A stretch of 12,317 nucleotides of DNA, from assembly GCA_018500045.2 (NCBI GenBank), contig JAHBAQ020000070.1, forward strand, positions 1 to 12,317, written 5' to 3'. Of this stretch, positions 12,299 through 12,317 are shown piece after piece (within the stretch, counting starts at the first letter, position 1; each line of letters opens with the position of its first letter). The translations under genes and the position numbers were made by a program. This DNA comes from Candidatus Shapirobacteria bacterium (GTDB taxonomy: Bacteria; Patescibacteriota; Microgenomatia; UBA12405). A model generated the notes under the pieces. The model had not been told where the DNA came from and searched no databases. It saw only the letters and a list, made by a program, of their open reading frames with translations.

Positions 12299-12317
12299 CT
12301 GTCTCTTATACACATCT
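12299..12317. other. Tn5/Nextera mosaic-end adapter, reverse complement (not genomic)
   Basis: CTGTCTCTTATACACATCT is the exact reverse complement of the mosaic end at bases 1-19. The genuine sequence stops at 12298. Confidence 0.98.

Overview
The window reads as a fragment of an AT-rich (roughly one-third G+C) bacterial genome. Tight gene packing, near-leaderless starts, small secreted beta-rich proteins and a REP-type transposase suggest a Patescibacteria/CPR-like organism. That placement is an inference from gene style, as no rRNA or ribosomal protein is present. Both ends (1-19 and 12299-12317) are Tn5/Nextera mosaic-end sequence, so the genuine insert is about 20-12298.

Left part, minus strand, read right to left: pyruvate phosphate dikinase (6763-4118) followed by a REP-like perfect palindrome and an intrinsic terminator; a REP-associated HUH/Y1 transposase (4014-3424) that carries a near-copy of the same palindrome inside its own reading frame; a G+C-richer multi-pass membrane protein of unknown function (3250-2627) with a structured 5' leader; a large hairpin and then a complete type III hammerhead ribozyme (2560-2506); a 75-residue unknown protein; dihydroorotase (pyrC); and a dihydroorotate dehydrogenase fused to a PyrK-like flavin domain, cut by the left end. 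pyrC and the pyrD-pyrK fusion would give two consecutive pyrimidine steps. Both, and the 75-residue gene, have a -10 hexamer only 6-7 bases before ATG, which implies leaderless mRNAs.

Right part, plus strand, divergent from the dikinase: two paralogous secreted beta-rich proteins with seven matching cysteines, separated by an oppositely oriented XRE-family regulator; a DUF916/WxL-interacting-like protein with a C-terminal membrane anchor; a second membrane-anchored protein with two Ig-like modules, whose Shine-Dalgarno sequence lies in the 3' arm of an intrinsic terminator; and the start of another secreted or anchored protein, cut by the right end. These look like a cell-surface locus, organised like (but not proven homologous to) Firmicutes WxL clusters.

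The most notable object is the hammerhead ribozyme with its adjacent hairpin, directly downstream of the compositionally foreign membrane-protein gene.
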